This document shows, piece after piece, positions 5,332 through 5,995 of a DNA stretch of 5,995 bases; within the stretch, counting starts at the first letter, position 1; every line of letters starts with the position of its first letter. The notes under the pieces were generated by a model. The model worked only from the letters and a program-made list of their open reading frames with translations, searched no databases and was not told the origin of the DNA. Both the position numbers and the translations under genes were made by a program. The stretch is from the NCBI GenBank assembly GCA_013812995.1, contig JACCSL010000245.1, positions 1 through 5,995 on the forward strand. Reading direction: 5' to 3'. The stretch comes from Ardenticatenales bacterium. Lineage in GTDB: Bacteria; Chloroflexota; Anaerolineae; Ardenticatenales; Ardenticatenaceae.

Positions 5332-5995
5332 ATGACCGCCCCGATTGCGCCTGATATTCCCCTGGTCGATCTGCACCGCCACCTGGATGGGAATGTGCGT
5401 CCCGCCACGATTCTCGACATTGCCCGGCAGCATGGCATTGCCCTGCCCGCTGACAATGTGGAGGCGCTACGTCCCCATGTCCAGATTGTGACCCCTGAGC
5501 CCAGCCTGGTGGGCTTTCTCTCCAAGTTCCACTGGTTGCGAGAAGTTTTCGTGGACCTGGAGGCCATCGAGCGCATCGCCTACGAGAATCTGGAGGACGC
5601 GGTTCGGGAGGGGATTGACTATATCGAACTGCGCTTTAGCCCGGCCTTCATGGGAGAGCGCTACAACCTGCGTACCCAAGAGGTGACCGGTGCCGTCTGC
5701 CAGGCGGTACGCGCGGCGCAGGGACGGCTGCCCGTCATGGCAAAGCTCATCGTCATCATGTCGCGCCATCAGGGTGAGGAGCGCTGCTGGGAGGAGTTGG
5801 AGGCCGCCATCGCCCATCACTCGGAGGGTGTCGTAGCCGTGGACCTCGCCGGTGATGAGGCCCACTTTCCTGGCAGTCGCTTTCGCCGCCACTTCGAGCG
5901 GGTGAAGGAGGAGGGGTTCCGCATCACCGTTCATGCTGGGGAGGCGGCTGGGCCGGAGAGTGTGCGGCAGGCCATTGAGGAGCTGGGAGCGGAGC
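5332..5995 (+). CDS. add: Adenosine deaminase, 3' end missing
   Basis: The N-terminal 221 residues of a metal-dependent adenosine deaminase, which converts adenosine (and deoxyadenosine) to inosine in purine salvage in the cytoplasm. The zinc motif HRH is at H15/H17 in DLHRHLDGN, the characteristic VDLAGDE is at 170-176 (AVDLAGDE pattern), and HAGE, with another zinc ligand and the catalytic Glu, is at 201-204. The segment AVREGIDYIELRFSP is also typical. The start ATG has AGGAG six bases upstream. The frame is open to the window edge, so roughly the last third with the SLNTDDP-type motif is outside. Codon use returns to the GC-rich style of the left part of the window. Some family members act on adenine or other aminopurines, so the exact substrate is less certain than the family. 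Confidence 0.92.
   Translation, partial: MTAPIAPDIPLVDLHRHLDGNVRPATILDIARQHGIALPADNVEALRPHVQIVTPEPSLVGFLSKFHWLREVFVDLEAIERIAYENLEDAVREGIDYIELRFSPAFMGERYNLRTQEVTGAVCQAVRAAQGRLPVMAKLIVIMSRHQGEERCWEELEAAIAHHSEGVVAVDLAGDEAHFPGSRFRRHFERVKEEGFRITVHAGEAAGPESVRQAIEELGAE

Noticed and set aside
5467..5934. 155-codon open frame on the minus strand
   Set aside because: It lies wholly inside the adenosine deaminase gene, whose active-site motifs are clear on the plus strand.

Overview
The window looks like an accessory stretch of a GC-rich bacterial chromosome. The histidine kinase style (membrane segments, GAF, LHDDVLP-type phosphoacceptor box) next to an ABC ATPase remnant suggests a Chloroflexota/Ktedonobacteria-like organism. 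That assignment is inference from gene style; there is no rRNA or other taxonomic marker here. No tRNA, CRISPR array, transposase or phage gene was seen.

Layout. (1) Positions 2-1378 (+) hold the 3' part of a membrane histidine kinase with an intact GAF domain and catalytic core. (2) Positions 1375-1625 (+) hold a heavily deleted, frameshifted ABC transporter ATPase; Walker B and the C-terminal end survive, while Walker A, the signature and the D-loop are gone. (3) Positions 3452-1680 (-) carry two tightly packed genes: a metallo-beta-lactamase-fold hydrolase with a full set of metal ligands, then a Crp/Fnr-family regulator. (4) A 202-bp divergent intergenic region follows. (5) Positions 3655-4017 (+) encode a small membrane protein built from two copies of one 41-residue hydrophobic hairpin, ending in a perfect 20-bp hairpin terminator. 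(6) Positions 4174-4827 (+) encode an exported YiiX-like permuted papain-fold hydrolase behind a near-consensus sigma-70-type promoter, followed by a DUF4878-like lipoprotein at 4902-5291. (7) From 5332 (+) an adenosine deaminase runs off the right edge.

How the genes may work together. The hydrolase and Crp-like regulator probably form one transcription unit; an enzyme that alters a small-molecule signal beside a protein that binds one is an attractive but unproven pairing. The repeat-hairpin protein, YiiX-like enzyme and lipoprotein are all predicted to act at or outside the membrane, which suggests a cell-envelope theme. This middle part (about 3465-5330) is clearly less GC-rich than its flanks: hand counts give 29/60 GC at 4741-4800 and 22/60 at 4861-4920, against 45/60 at 1321-1380 and 38/60 at 5881-5940. 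It may be of different origin.

The best candidates for something undescribed are the duplicated-hairpin membrane protein and the hydrolase/Crp pair. Nothing in the window by itself proves a new system.
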